Origin: Thozetella sp. PMI_491
Lineage: Eukaryota > Ascomycota > Sordariomycetes > Chaetosphaeriales > Chaetosphaeriaceae
Reading direction: 5' to 3'
Assembly: GCA_021432635.1 (NCBI GenBank)
Contig: MU270087.1
Coordinates: 248,001-312,000 of the forward strand
DNA length: 64,000 nucleotides
In this document: positions 20,776 to 33,500 of the stretch, piece after piece
Layout: each line of letters begins with the position of its first letter
How positions within the stretch are numbered: position 1 is the first letter of the stretch
Notes under the pieces: generated by a model
What the model was told of the DNA's origin: nothing
Databases searched by the model: none
Seen by the model: only the letters and a program-made list of their open reading frames with translations
Program-made: the position numbers and the translations under genes

Positions 20776-21911
20776 GGTGACGATCACGAGTGGTGTAGAC
20801 ACGGTCTAGATGCGGGGCTGTGAGGGTGGCCCCGGGCGACAGTCGTCGTCAGCGGCGGGAGCTGAATATATACGGCCAGGGTTGCTTCTGGTCACCACGC
20901 GAACGCCAGCCAAGACCCTTGCTCGCCGGCCGTGTTTGCCTAAACGGTCCCCTATCGCACGAGTAAAACGGCCTGCAGAGGCTCACGGAAGCGGATCCTC
21001 GGCATTAGCTTGCATTTCGATCTGGCCGTCAGCAAATAACGAAGACGCTCCCCCACTATTTCGGATCTCGGTTTTGAGATTGAAACCTCGAACAAGGCAA
21101 GCTCCTCGCGAGGCCCAAAGGTTACGGCCCCCATATTTTGGACTTGTCCAACAGATCCGCTCCGCTATTTTCAGCCCTGGGGGAGCGCTAATTGTATTTA
21201 TCAACAGCCCTACTGGCCCGTTTAAAATCTCTAAGAGGCATGGTCGATCGCGTTATTCCCGGAGCTCGATCCTGGAGCTCGATCGACTACTCGTCAGCCT
21301 CGGCTAACATCATTGTAATGAAGACACTCGACAATGCAAGCGTGGTTGGGTATCCCACTCACGCATCTCTCGGTAAGAACACAAACCGATCCCAAAGTGG
21401 CAAAAGTGTACTCATGCTTGCTACATGGAGGCATTGTTGCACGAAGTTGATGATCCTCTATCTTATCGCATGTAGGCCTCAGCACAGAGGCAACACGACG
21501 CAGTTGCTCAGACGGTAGATTTTCTTGGTTAATTGGAATATAAACCATGAGAGACCAAAGTCTCTGTAAAAGGAGGGTGTTAGAAGTAGACATCAACTTC
21601 ACAGAAAAGATTCCTCCTAGGTTATGGGGCACAGTGGGGTGAAAGGAATGGCATCTAGGGCAGCGCTACCCTAGTAAATGAGCACCCAATGTGTGCCTAT
21701 CCTAGTAGGAACCCTTCTACCTAGACCATAGCCTTGCTGAAAATTTACCGCACCTCTTCCCCGTAGCAGAATGAGATGTAGGCAAATCGATCCATTTGCG
21801 GAGAGAATTGAACACAAGGCCCGTACAAACATGCTTACTTGAGCTCTAAGGATAAGAAGTTAGCATCCCGCTCATGTAGCATAACATGAGGAAACTACAG
21901 AATAACGATCG
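20776..21911. other. Intergenic, promoter side of the P450
   Basis: No gene is seen. The first part is the P450 upstream region. Near 21259-21285 the 11-mer GGAGCTCGATC occurs twice. Confidence 0.45.
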
Positions 21912-22288
21912 TTACTTGCCTTTCTGGTTATCCTGAGCCAGGAACTGCACAACACAGCGTCTGACAGCTTCATTGCACTTACATCCCGAAGGGCAGTCGT
22001 CGTCTTGGTAACAGATTCCACCGCAGTCTTGATAGACATCCCCGAAGGGCGAGATCATCGTCCACGGCTTGGAAATCTTGCTGGATGAGCCTGCCTTCAA
22101 GGCCGAGTCATCCTGATCGACCACAAAATGAACATCTACACTCATTGTTAGTAAGGGTATTTTCAACAGAAGAATTCTAAACTATAGAGCCCTCCTCAGT
22201 TCATCCGCATGAATGAATTCATACCAATTGCCGACGCCGTAGCAGTGGCCACAAAAGCAAATATCCCGATGGTCTTGCAGAACTGCAT
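21912..22288 (-). CDS. Small secreted cysteine-rich protein, 95 residues
   Basis: Exon 1 (22288-22225) encodes a signal peptide (MQFCKTIGIFAFVATATASA). An 89-nt intron (22224-22136) joins in phase to exon 2 (22135-21912). The mature protein has a 40-residue non-Cys lead and then a compact six-Cys block (DCGGICYQDDDCPSGCKCNE, ending RRC) with spacing C-x3-C-x5-C-x3-C-x-C-x6-C, like a knottin or small protease-inhibitor fold. It ends QDNQKGK. An AT-rich TATA-like patch (TTTATATTTAAAT) lies near 22413-22425. An effector or inhibitor role is plausible but only inferred from size, secretion and cysteine spacing. Confidence 0.75.
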
Positions 22289-25200
22289 GATGATGGAAGA
22301 TACCGCAACGGTGACTAGTGAAAGTTTGAGTTGGTCTTAGCTAGCTGGTGGTTTCGATTCAGGAAAGTAGTGAATGAAGCAAAGAGCAAGGACTGCGCAG
22401 TCTCGGCTTCGTTTTATATTTAAATACTGTTCAGACCATAATATCGTCACAGCGTGTAGGCTCCCTGCTTACCCCACTCGCGTTCATCTCTCGCTGTGTG
22501 ATGGGTATCTGAGCGTATCCCAATCTGTTAGGTAGCTTATTTCAAGCAAGAGTTGCGAAATACTAGTTTCAGGTTCTACTGTACTAGATTTCACAAATAT
22601 TTGCAACACGGAAATGCAGGCACAATTTAGATCTGTACCCCTCTAAGACGAGAACTGTCGAGACGGGCAAGAGAGGGCAAAGGCTGTACTCCTTGTATTA
22701 CTTTGACTTTAAGTGCTATTTGCTAGCTATGAAACAGCATACTCCCATTGGATGCCGTGCACTCATCGAGTACCACCTAATCTTTCTACAGTTTGACGCC
22801 GATGATGTTGTTGACCTTGATGGCCTGCTTGACTTGACGTATTTTCCCGGTGATTGCAATAAAGTCGTCGTCGATTCAGTTTCACACCGAGAGACATCGA
22901 GATTAAATCTGCATGCAGCGAAACATCCGATTTTGGCATCAACTGCCGAAGATTTTGCAAGGTTCGTCCACGGGTAGATACGTAGAGCCTACAAGCAGTT
23001 TGCGCAATGCCAAAATCGTTGGTATGCATCGCAGTAGGGTAGATTTCGCTAGTCAAACCGTCAGGGCTACGTTGTACGAGGCATGTAGCCGGCAGGGCGT
23101 GCCATAAGTAAAGATTGAACATGGCTGGCCGTTGAGTTACAAGTAGGCTTCGATAAGTCGCTCTACCCATGGCATAGGTAATAGGATCATCAATGCCCGT
23201 CGTTAAACATGATTCGGATGACCATCCATGGGTGTGGTTTCTTCGAGAAACTTGTCCTACTCGCGCCGGGACTGATGTTGGACTATAGGGTCTTGATACT
23301 CTCCTAGTTCGCCTTGTGACACCGACATCTCAAATTGTACCAATCGCATTACACCAGCTGCTGCCGAGATGACCTCAAAGGAATTGGAAAGTCCAGGTTA
23401 TGCTGACCACGGGCCCGTGCGACGGCTAGGAATGTCATGTGGCCGGAATGCCTCCTCAACTGCCAATTCTTGCTCGCTCAAACCCCTTACACAAATTGTA
23501 TAGCACATGTTGCCAATGTTGTTGAGTTTGCGTGCTCGAGCATACTATTTGTCTCTACACCCTTTCCCGGGGCGGCCCAAGAATATCATGACGGTTTCCT
23601 GGGCCTTGAATACCGTATTTACTCGGGCAGAAGAAGGTGGACTTCTGTATCTCATCACCAACACAAATTCTCTTTGGTCTGGCATATGCGAAGAGTTGAT
23701 GTCTAAAGCTTCCAGTCAGCTTTCCCTTAGCCACCTCAAGATGGAGGGAAAGCAGATGCATCCTGTTGGATTCGACCCGGGGCCTGAGGATAAAATCTTA
23801 CTAACCCCTAAAGTCGTGAAGAGCGAAAACCTAGAAAGCTCGATTTTCGAGGGAGCCTCAGGCTCTATCAGGCGGCGGGCCAGCCGCGTCTGTAAGTTGT
23901 AGTGCTCGCCATATGTAAACTCGCCGTCGAAGGGGCACATAGTGGCCTTGCATAGCCAGTTTTGCGAGATTTAGTCAACTTTCTTGTGGGCACACGGGCT
24001 GACTGTGTCTGATGTTTCATCTTTTTGGGTTTGGACTTCGGCCACGTCGGTTGTAGATGAAGGTGGCGTTTGACGCTATGGAGCCATGCTTGGATGGTAT
24101 CCGAAGTAGTATTGTAACGAGTGAAGTGGGGCTCACTAAAAGAGACGTATTCATGCTTAACATAGGGTGAATTCATGGTATTCGATGGAGAGAAGGCGGT
24201 TTGCTGTGCTTACCGACAGGTGTAATCTCAAGGGAGTGGACGCAGGGTTCGCGTGGGTTTGATATATATAAATATGTAGTCGCGGAAGAGCTGGTAGACC
24301 CGAGCTGACGAATATGCGACCTAGGAATGCAACTTCTGGAATAGGGAGGAGTGACACGGGCTTGCCGTGAGCCACCTATGGGGGCGCTATGCATGTTTCA
24401 TTCAGCCGTGAGAGGCCAGGGCCCAAATATTCTACAAAATAGACTGATTTGCGCCAGTGAGCTAGAGTTCGAAAGAGGAATGGAAACTCCAATATGGTTC
24501 AATACTTCTGTTCTCTGGGCACGTCTGGCCCACGGCTGACCCGCGAGATTGTTTCAGCTTTATTCAGCTATCTCAGCTTAAGTGCGACATTCGGGTTGCT
24601 TTAGGCAATGGGCGGGCATTCTAGTCAGTTTCGAGGCAGCCGGAAGTTCTAGAACAATGAGCGAACGGCTGACTACCCAAGGTAATGATTCTAGCTCCGT
24701 CTATGGAAAGATTTATTTGCCCTTCTAGTACTAACTATAGTAGCCTCTATAGTCTATACAACCATATGCCATTAGCTTTGACTAGCGGGAGTTTACGCCA
24801 CGGCCATTCTTAGCCTATCACTTCGCAGCCTTCATTGGGAAACATACATCGTTTTACTACTATTCTGCAGCTTCTCGTCTCTTCTATGTCCCAGTTGATA
24901 TGTCAGTAATCCCGAATGCTTTACCGACCTTCGTGGTAGCAACCATGGGGCCCTCCTACAGCTAGCGACATTGAGAAGTCCAGCCATCATTTAGGAGAAA
25001 AAGAAGGTGGCCGCGGTTCATGATGCAAAGTACATTGGCAAAATAAGGGTAGGTTATTGGCAGCTCATTGGACTGGGATGGCTTAGGGAGTAGCATGGAG
25101 GGATTTCGCTCTAGCCGAATGCGCTGCTCGGACATCACAACTTTCACGAGCCCGTCTTGGCGAGGACCGAGGCCGCCATCGTGATCCTTCCGTAAAGCCC

Positions 25201-26512
25201 GTCAGAAATGTCATGGAGAGGGATATCGTGACCCAATAAGGAATCAAAGGGGCAAATAAAGATAATTATCGTAGCCAGCGCTGATGCCAGATATATACCT
25301 ATACCTATCCAATATCCCCACGGCAGCGAAAACGGTGAACGAGGCGGCCCACTCTGCTTTCAGCGTTAACTCAAGCGCCGCACATCCTAGCACAAATCCC
25401 TGGTTACTTCCCGTAACCTTAATCTAATTCTCGATTAAGTTACCGACCATTGGCTCCTTATTCTAAATCCTCCTATGCGAGTGTCGAGCCGAATCCCGGG
25501 TCTTCGCTCGAAAGCCGCCGTGCGGCATCTTGGCGTTATCGCTAGATCGTCTAGTGTCGCGAAAATGTGCCAACTGTTGAATGGTTCATTTTTCATCTAC
25601 TAGTGGCTCACTGCCTTGGAGCTGGGCATATAACTCTACAGTAACATCATCCCGCATGAACATAGATACGGTCAGAGAGCCTGTTCCCATAGAAGCTAAG
25701 TTATGATCTCCAACATCTCTTTCCATGGCCGTCGCCTCCCGATTTAAGCCATCTTATGGCATTTGATCCCGGCTCCAGGGTTAGAAAAATATAATTATTG
25801 GTCTTGGCTACGATGGCGCCGCAGGGGTACCGCTACAAAAAGCCCTAGGATCGAGCCCCCGGTATCGATAATTGCAACCTTGATAAGCACACTGCGACTT
25901 CTAGGTCGATCTCGTCACAATATTGTCTTCCTATAAGAACCACGCGCCTAATTCGGGCCTATGGTGTCTAGGCCCTTCCCCTGCCCAGGTGTGGGAGACG
26001 GCGTCGCCTCGGAATTGGTTTCCCGGAATGGGTATTGACTGTGGTTGGCCATTATCCAGGCCCTCGTCAAATGGGCTCCTGCAGTGTGACCGTGTGGCTG
26101 GACCTTACTTTAATCTATCAATATACCTTTTCCACATGGGGCAGGATACAGGGTTGAGGTATCCCATTATCCCATATTCCGTACTTGTCTTCCTCGGAAG
26201 AGCACGACGTTCCTAGTTTGGCCAGCTACTATTGTTTCACGACACGAGCCAGCAGGCTATGACCATAGGGGAGGCATTCCCAAGGCCGCAGAGATGTAGC
26301 AAGTATCGTGCAGGCCAGAGGATTATATTTAAACTACCCCCTCGTCGCTTCTTGCATAGCGCCGGTGCTCTCCCTCTCTCTATCTTCGCGTTAGAATAGA
26401 TAGAACGCCGAGCGTAGTCTCCTTTTCGTTCCTTGCCCCTCCATTCCTTTGAACCAGTTCTGCAGAGTCACTCATTGCCTTCTCTCAGCTAGCTTACCAC
26501 TACAAGGTTATC
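22289..26512. other. Long gene-poor interval, no supported gene
   Basis: About 4.2 kb without a supported gene. Frames near 23437-23902 (+) look mildly protein-like (one piece reads HVANVVEFACSSI, recalling the start of fungal NLR proteins) but cannot be extended. A TATA-like patch (TTATATTTAAAC) near 26322-26333, about 180 nt upstream of the next ATG, is a likely promoter of the DUF1996 gene. Confidence 0.45.
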
Positions 26513-28227
26513 ATGTTGCGCTATGCTGCTAGTCTGGCGGCCCTCGCGGGCACTGCCCTCGCCATTGGAAGCAAGCGAAGCTTCGCGGTCATGCACTTCA
26601 CAGGTGGTCCTCTTACTGAGGGTAGAACGGACCCTATGTCAGTCTCCCCATGCTCCTTTATGCCATTTTTGTCAAATATCGGGAGTATTTGAGCTCCTGC
26701 TCCTAAGACATGCTCCGGATAACCACAGAAACATCCATTCTAGGATATTACTAACACTCGGGCATGGATAGTGTTAGTCCAGGCGCCGCGTCTGGTCACG
26801 TCCACACCGTGATGGGCTCCAGTGCCTTTTCGAATAGTGTTACCGGAGACCAGCTCATGAAGTCGACGTGCACAAACGCCCTGCTCCAGGCCGATAAGAG
26901 TGCATACTGGATGCCCAAACTTTACTTCCACGACAAGACCAAGAACACATTCGAGCCTGTCGACCTGTATTATATGAATGCTTACTATTTGTACGTTTCG
27001 AGTCTGAACTTCTCCAATGCGCCCCATGCTAACAGAGTGCTCAGCTTCGAGGCTTCGAATGATAAGATCGAGGCGTTCCCTGTCGGATTGCAGATGGTTA
27101 GCGGAGACGCGTCCAAGAGGACTCCTCCAGCTACCGGCAACAGCATCCTGGATCCATCCAAAGGTACTATCCAACCCGTCCAGTTCGTCTGCCCACGTAG
27201 CAGCTATGACCCGCCGTCATACCCTGTTGGTTCGAACGGCACAACCGCTGGAATCCAGGACACCGGTGACAAGGGTGCCGGTGCCGGCTTCCCCTTTGCC
27301 AACTGCGACGCTTTATACTCCCCGCTCCGATACGACCTTCACTTCCCATCGTGCTATGACCCTTCCAAGAGCTTGAGCGACTACAAGAACAACATGGTGT
27401 GGCCGACCGATGCCGGTAACGGCAAGCAGGATTGCCCTAAGGGATTCAAGCACGTGCCGCATCTTTTTTACGAGATGTACTGGAATACACCGGCCTTTGC
27501 TAGCCGGTGGACCCCCAACCAGGGCTCCCAGCCTTTCGTTCTCGCCAACGGTGATGGCATGGGGTACTCTCTGCATGGCGATTTCATGGCCGCCTGGGAC
27601 ACTACTGTGCTCCAGCATATCATCGACACATGTGATGTTGGCACAGCCGGCATGGACACGTGCCCTGGCAACATTGGCGCCATCACCCCAGGTGGAACTA
27701 ATTGCAAGGTTTCCAACCCTACCCCGGAGCAGATTACCGGCACCCTCTCCCAACTTCCCGGGAGCAATCCTTTCTTCACCTTCGGCAACGCCGCCAGCGG
27801 GACGACCCCGGGCGGTTCAACCACGACCTCGACCTCCAGGCCACCTACTGCGACCCCTAGCTCTCCAGCCACGGGAGGCGGCTCAAGCTATCCGGACATT
27901 GCCGGCTACAAGTACGCCGGATGCTTCGCCGACAACGCGCCCGGTCGTACCTTGACCGGCATCCAGTTCGCCAACCCCGGCGGCGCCATCTCGAACACCA
28001 AGTGCGTCACCTACTGCAAAGCACAGGGCTATAGCCTGGCTGGCACCGAATACGCGGGACAGTGTTTCTGCGGCAAACAGCTGTCGACCCGGACGGCTCT
28101 CGCAGAATCCAAGTGCAGCATGGCGTGCGAAGGCGACGCGACCCAGATCTGCGGCGGCCCCGATGCCCTGTCCGTGTACAGCACGACAGGCACGGCCAAG
28201 AGGCACGCTCGTGACTGGGCTCTTTAA
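26513..28227 (+). CDS. Secreted DUF1996 protein with C-terminal WSC domain, 508 residues
   Basis: Three exons (26513-26637, 26772-26990, 27045-28227) join in phase. The protein starts with a signal peptide (MLRYAASLAALAGTALA). The DUF1996 part covers roughly residues 25-330, with SFAVMHFTGG, SGHVHTVMGS, CTNALLQADKSAYWMPKLYF, DLHFPSCYD and HVPHLFYEMYWNTP. A Thr/Ser/Pro linker follows (TTTSTSRPPTATPSSPATGG), then one WSC module with eight cysteines (YAGCFADNAPGRTL to QICGGPDALSVYS). WSC modules bind glycans; the biochemical role of DUF1996 is not established. It is probably a wall or secreted glycan-associated protein, and it is the second WSC protein of the window. Confidence 0.9.
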
Positions 28228-28430
28228 CTGGAGCTGACCCGAAAGTTCGATTAGTAGATATCGAGATGGATCTACGGTTTCAAGAAAATTATTCTCCTAA
28301 CGCTCCTCTAAATGTATATACCTTTAGCTTTCATCGCACATATATTTATCGCGCATACACGACGCATAAAGAACAAATATTTACTCAAAAAATCCGATTT
28401 CCTTTGCGCCAGATTCGCTTTCCCAGCCCA

Positions 28431-30093
28431 CTAAGGTTCATATGGGCCCCGAGCCCGCTGCCCAGTGAGTAGCTCAGCGTCACCCGTCGCTGTCACGAGA
28501 TAGATATCTTCATGCCTCACACCGAAGTTCCCCTCGAGGTAGATTCCTGGTTCGTTTGTAAAAACCATTCCGGGATATAGCAAGACCTGGTGGTTCCATT
28601 TGTTTAGATATGGCGACTCGTGAGCTATTATCGATCTTGGTGTTACTCTCTGCAGTGTTGTCAGAATAAAGGGGCATACCTTTTATGCCTATGCCATGTC
28701 CAACGCGATGGGTGAAACCCGCACCGTACCCGGCGTCTTCGATGACACTTCGAGCGGCAATGTCAATGCTTGCTGCGGTCCGATTGGGCCTGAAGGCTTC
28801 CTCGGCAGCCGTCTGGGCATCAAAGACGATCGACCAAACCTTCAGCTTTTCGGCATGCCTCTGCTTGTCATGCGCTGTGAGCCCACGTTCTGTATCGTCA
28901 GTAGGAGTGGCTAGGCCAACGATCTGCAGTATCCCATTCCAAACTGGGCCGCTAGATCTAGTGGGAGGGTCGATGAAGAAGCTGCGGCAAATGTCCGAGC
29001 TGTATCCAAGGTAATGGGCGCCGACATCTATGAGTATCATGGTCTCATGGGTTAGTTTCTTCCCGCCGGTGATGGCGCCCCCGTGTGGTAGGGCGGCATT
29101 CTCATCGAAAAGGACAATGTCGAAGAACAGGCCAAACCCCAGTGAGATTAGTGAAGCGTCCAAAATATTCATGACCTCGTTCTCGGTGAGTCCTGGAACA
29201 AGGCATGGCCTCATAGCTCTCACCGCGATGACAGTGCCTGTGTTGACAGCACGAAGCAGCTCGACTTCTGCGGGGCTCTTAACCTGACGGACGAGCTCAA
29301 CGTCGGGCGTGAGGCCCATCGTCTCAAATCCGACGGACTCAAGCCCGCGCGTGATGAAGTCTCGCATCTCTTCATCGATCATGAGCCTTGGGGCCGCCGC
29401 TCTATTCTGGTCGAAGAGGTGGGACTTCAGCAGGGTCTGGAACGGGTTCCAATGCTCCTCCCAGATCACAATATCCAACTCGTCCTCTTGAGACGGTATC
29501 CCGAGCATTCTTGCCCTGCTCTCTTCGAAGTGTGGTGCAAGAAAGGCGGTCTTGGCGGTTATCTCGCCAGAAGGCGACGTCTGGGGCAGGACGACCATGA
29601 GAAATGGCCTCTCCTCCGGCTCCCAGGGCTCCCAGTCGGTTTGCGAGACATTGCCATAATACCTGCACCATGTGTCACTTTGCGTGCTCTACGTACCCCC
29701 TTACTCAATACCGACATATGTCGAGACAGCTTACTGGAACGTGTAACCTGGTTCGACGACAAAGGCATCAACGTTTGATGACGTCAGCGCTCGAGCAAGA
29801 CGATCACGGCGGACCAGGAACTCGTCTGTGGAGATTGGCACGGCACCGTCCAGGAACGATAGGTCGCTATGAAGATTGCGAATGGAGCATTGAAGGACCC
29901 TGTCGACAAGGGGGTTGACGCCTGGTCGTACGAAAAAGGGGTTCGAGGGAAGAAGAAATGCGCACGCGACGAGGGGTAAAGCGAAGCAAAGTCTTCTCCA
30001 GATCGGAAAGACCTGTGCGGGTTTCCGCAGGGCCTCATACTCCGCCTTCCGAGTTTGCATTTTCCACTGCATCACAATCTTAACTATCGGCAT
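28431..30093 (-). CDS. M24 metallopeptidase (Xaa-Pro dipeptidase-like), membrane-anchored
   Basis: Three exons (30093-29735, 29662-28680, 28624-28431) give 511 residues. An N-terminal basic segment precedes a hydrophobic stretch ([14 protein letters not shown], about residues 36-49), which predicts a type II anchor or uncleaved signal. The creatinase-like N-domain follows, then the pita-bread domain with its metal ligands: Asp in [10 protein letters not shown], Asp in [10 protein letters not shown], His in [10 protein letters not shown], Glu in FTNEPGIY and Glu in VRHEDIYLV. All five ligands are present, so it should be active on Xaa-Pro or related bonds. The last exon, not obvious from the longest open frame, supplies the final Glu ligands. 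It is divergent from the next gene, with about 408 bp between them. Confidence 0.88.
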
Positions 30094-30501
30094 CGATTGA
30101 GGAGAGCTACTAACACAAGTGTGAAAGGGCGAGGCGGTCGTCGGGGCTCAATGTATGCGCCCCGTCCGGAGAGGAGAAAGTGGGGTTGACTAGGCTTGGG
30201 TAGCCAGGATGCGCGACCAACTTTCTGCAAGGGTAACTATAGTTAATAAGAGAGAGCACGCGTTGATTGACACTATGCCGGATTTGCACCAGTGCTCGCG
30301 CGATGCCCAACCTCAGCTAGGGTTCGCCATACGATCCTCATTTCCACCGGTTTCTTGCACATAAGCGGAATCTACAACCAAAAAGTATTTCTCCTAGGGG
30401 TGGTCTCATTCGCCTCTCTTCTCCCTACTCTCGCTACTCACCCTGCTTTTTAACCTGTGTTGGCATCCTTCCAACCCACTGGAAAGGCGAGCTGTAGCAG
30501 A
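30094..30501. promoter_or_regulatory. Shared bidirectional promoter region
   Basis: The region separates the M24 gene (minus) and the large conserved gene (plus) and must hold both promoters. It includes a pyrimidine-rich run near 30410-30450 just ahead of the plus-strand gene. No specific factor site was recognised. Confidence 0.5.
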
Positions 30502-33500
30502 ATGGCGGTCTCGGGTGAAGACGACGGGCCACAGTGTCAGGCGCTGAACATCTCAGACTCGCTGAGGTGCACAGCGACTGCCACTGCCAACAACAATCTC
30601 TTTTGCCAGTTCCATGCGAAGCAGTGCTTTGGCCTCTACATTGGTTACAAACGCCGCAATGCAGAACTCGACCGACGGGCCCAGGAGGAAGAGCCCGCAT
30701 TCCTAAGAAACGCGACCGTCGCACTCGTCAACCAGACATTCGACAAGGTCACGGACGAGGAAGAACTCAAGGACATCCACGCGTTCCTCTTCAAGCAATA
30801 TGTCTTGCTCGGCAACGTCATCACTGCCAGGAACACTCACCACAAGCATTTCTATAGCCTGGAGATGGACTACGGCCACAAGCTGTACCTCGACAAGCTG
30901 GTCGGCCGGCGGCACACCATCGCAAAGGCCCTCGAGAATCTAGAGAGGCGCACGGCAGAGGCCCTATACGAAAAGGAGAAGTGGTTCACCTGGGTCCGCA
31001 AGGTCCAAGACGACGAGGAAGACAAGCGCGAGAAGGAGCAGAAAAAGGCCAAGCTGGAGGCCGCCATGTTCCGGCGTCACTGTAAGGAGATGGAGGCGCG
31101 CCTAGCTGCTGCAAAGGCGAAGGAGGAAAAGAAGCGCCAGGAGGCATACCTCGAGGAGGTTTGGCGAGAGCGCATGGCAGCCAAGGGTGCTTCCGAAGAG
31201 CTCAACGAGGAAAATGCTGCCGCCTGGGACCCGATAGAGGATGTTGTCTTCGACGACAGGGGCAAGTTTATCGACCTGATCAGGCACTTTCTGTGGATGG
31301 AGATCCCTCCGCCGACGGAAACCTCGGAAGACGCGGGCGGGCGGGATGGCGACGGTGACGCTTCCTCTGCGGCGCCCAAGTCCACTGGGGAGGGCGCCGA
31401 TGAAGATGATCAGCCGGAAGGCGGGAAGAAGAAGTCGTCGCGGAAGCGTGGAGGCAAGAAAAAGAACAAGGCGGCCAAAAAGATTGAGCAGAAAGCGCCT
31501 GCAGCTGCCCCGCAGAAGGACGCCGCGCCACAGCCCGATAAGAGCAAAATTGAGAGCAAAGAAGACATCGGTAAACGCCTCAGGGAGGGAGTTGAAAGAG
31601 ACTACAGCCATGTCGAAGGGCCGATGGTGGTGGGCAGCACCATGAACCCTTATGAGACCTTTAAAAGAACAGCGCCTGTTCCAGAGGAGGAGATTGGCGA
31701 TCTTCTGGCGGAGATCAAGGAGATCAAGGTCCTCCTGTTCTGCCGCCAGCTCCTTGCCCACTCTTCCCTCTTGCCGGCGGCTCTTCGAGCGCAGAGTATC
31801 GAGGAGTTCCTCGCCGACGAGACCGTCTCGGATGCGGACCTCCGAGACCTCTGCCTCCGTGTAGAGCAGCCTAGCCTGCAAGCTCTGCGGGATGCTTGTG
31901 CCGACTTTGGCCGCGGAGACGAGCCGGAGACTGACGAGTCGGACGCAACGGAGGAGGAGGGGGGGCTGTCCACGCCCGCCGACTATCTCCGCTACCATTT
32001 GCGCTATGGCAAAGAGTCAGGTATTGGCTCCTTGTACGACGAGATGATGAGCGCTCGAGGGAAGCGGATGCTTGGGGCCCGGAAAAAGGAAATTCAGAAG
32101 CTCCTCAATCTAGGGCCAAAGGAGGAGAAGATGAAGGTGACGGTGTGTGGCAAAACAATTTGGAATTATGCAAGCGAGCGAAGCATGGCTCGAAGCGGTA
32201 TGTTTTAGCCTCCCTTTCAAGCCCAAACCAGCTCGACATACGTCTACCACCAGGTTTAATCAGAAGGAACTACAGGTTGGCTTCACTTCTCGATTATGGC
32301 AAAGGATTGCAGCTTTCCAGAGGCCATCAGCCTCTGCCGCAACTGGGACGAGTTCTTCGACTTGAATCTCCTCGCCTTATGGCAATACTTCCCAGCTTCG
32401 AAATGGGCGAGCTGGTGCGGCAACCTTGTCTTCGAGGAGCTCGGTCAAATGGTAAGAGGTGCGAGCTGGGCATGGTGCTGCTCCGAGGCTAACATTATAG
32501 GGATTCGTGCCGTTCTACTTCAAAACATCTGCCCCTTCGGATACAACATCTGGGGGTTTTTATTCTAGGCAAAGAGGCGCGTTCCAGTCTCGCAATGTCA
32601 TATGCGCAAACATGAAGCGGAACGACCCAGTGACTAGGCGATTTATACAATACGCGCTCATGCGTGCTGGCGAGATCCTCATCCTTGTCCGCGATGGATG
32701 CACTGGCAAAATTGTCGTCGGGCCCGACAAGAGCCAGCGCTGGCTCCTCCGACAGTCCGAGGTAGACAACCCCTACGGAGGCGATAGGAGCTGGCACAAT
32801 CTAGTCGAGGTGAACGAGGCTTACTTTCACGGGTGCACTAAAGTACGGACGTTCCAGCTAGGGTTCAAGGAGCATTACGAGATCTACATCTGGGATTTTG
32901 CGCCGGGACAAATGCACATGAACTTGGCCGAGAACATCAGAGACGTGAGTTTCCACATCCTCCCAAAGTCCCATCATCGTTCTGACGTAGGAGGGTAGCT
33001 TCTCGTTCGCGCACGCCGAGTACGGCACCCCAAGGACAAATACGCGCACATGAAGCCAAGCCTAGAATCAGTGACGCGAGACGAAAACACGATGCGCGTT
33101 CGCCACATCAAGCCTGGGGAGCAGGTTATTAACCTATATGAGCAAATGACGGGACTTGATGCCAAATATTTCCTTGTGAGAAGCGGCACGATGGACGTAG
33201 GGAAGAACATGGAGAAAGCCTTCGAAGAAATGGGCCCATATGTTTTCTATAATGACACGGACGAGGCTGAGGATGCCGTGCTCTTCGATGAAGAGGCCCA
33301 GGGCAACTGGAAGGACATGCCCTTCGTCGAGATTTCTAACCCAATCCACACGTTCGAAACGAGCGGCATGTCTACGAGAATCCTAGAGGCCCTCGACCTC
33401 CAGGACCTTGAACTCGGCGGAGAAAACTCTAGCGGCGAGGAAAGTGCCGGCGTTACCAAGTCGAAAGGCGCCACTCGCACCGCAGGAACAAATGATTTCG

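Noticed and set aside
23437-23902. Plus-strand frames with an NLR-like N-terminal phrase (HVANVVEFACSSI)
   Set aside because: The likeness covers too few residues and cannot be extended in either direction.
25840-25880. Possible tRNA T-arm (GGATCGAGCCC)
   Set aside because: No D-arm, anticodon stem or acceptor stem can be built around it.
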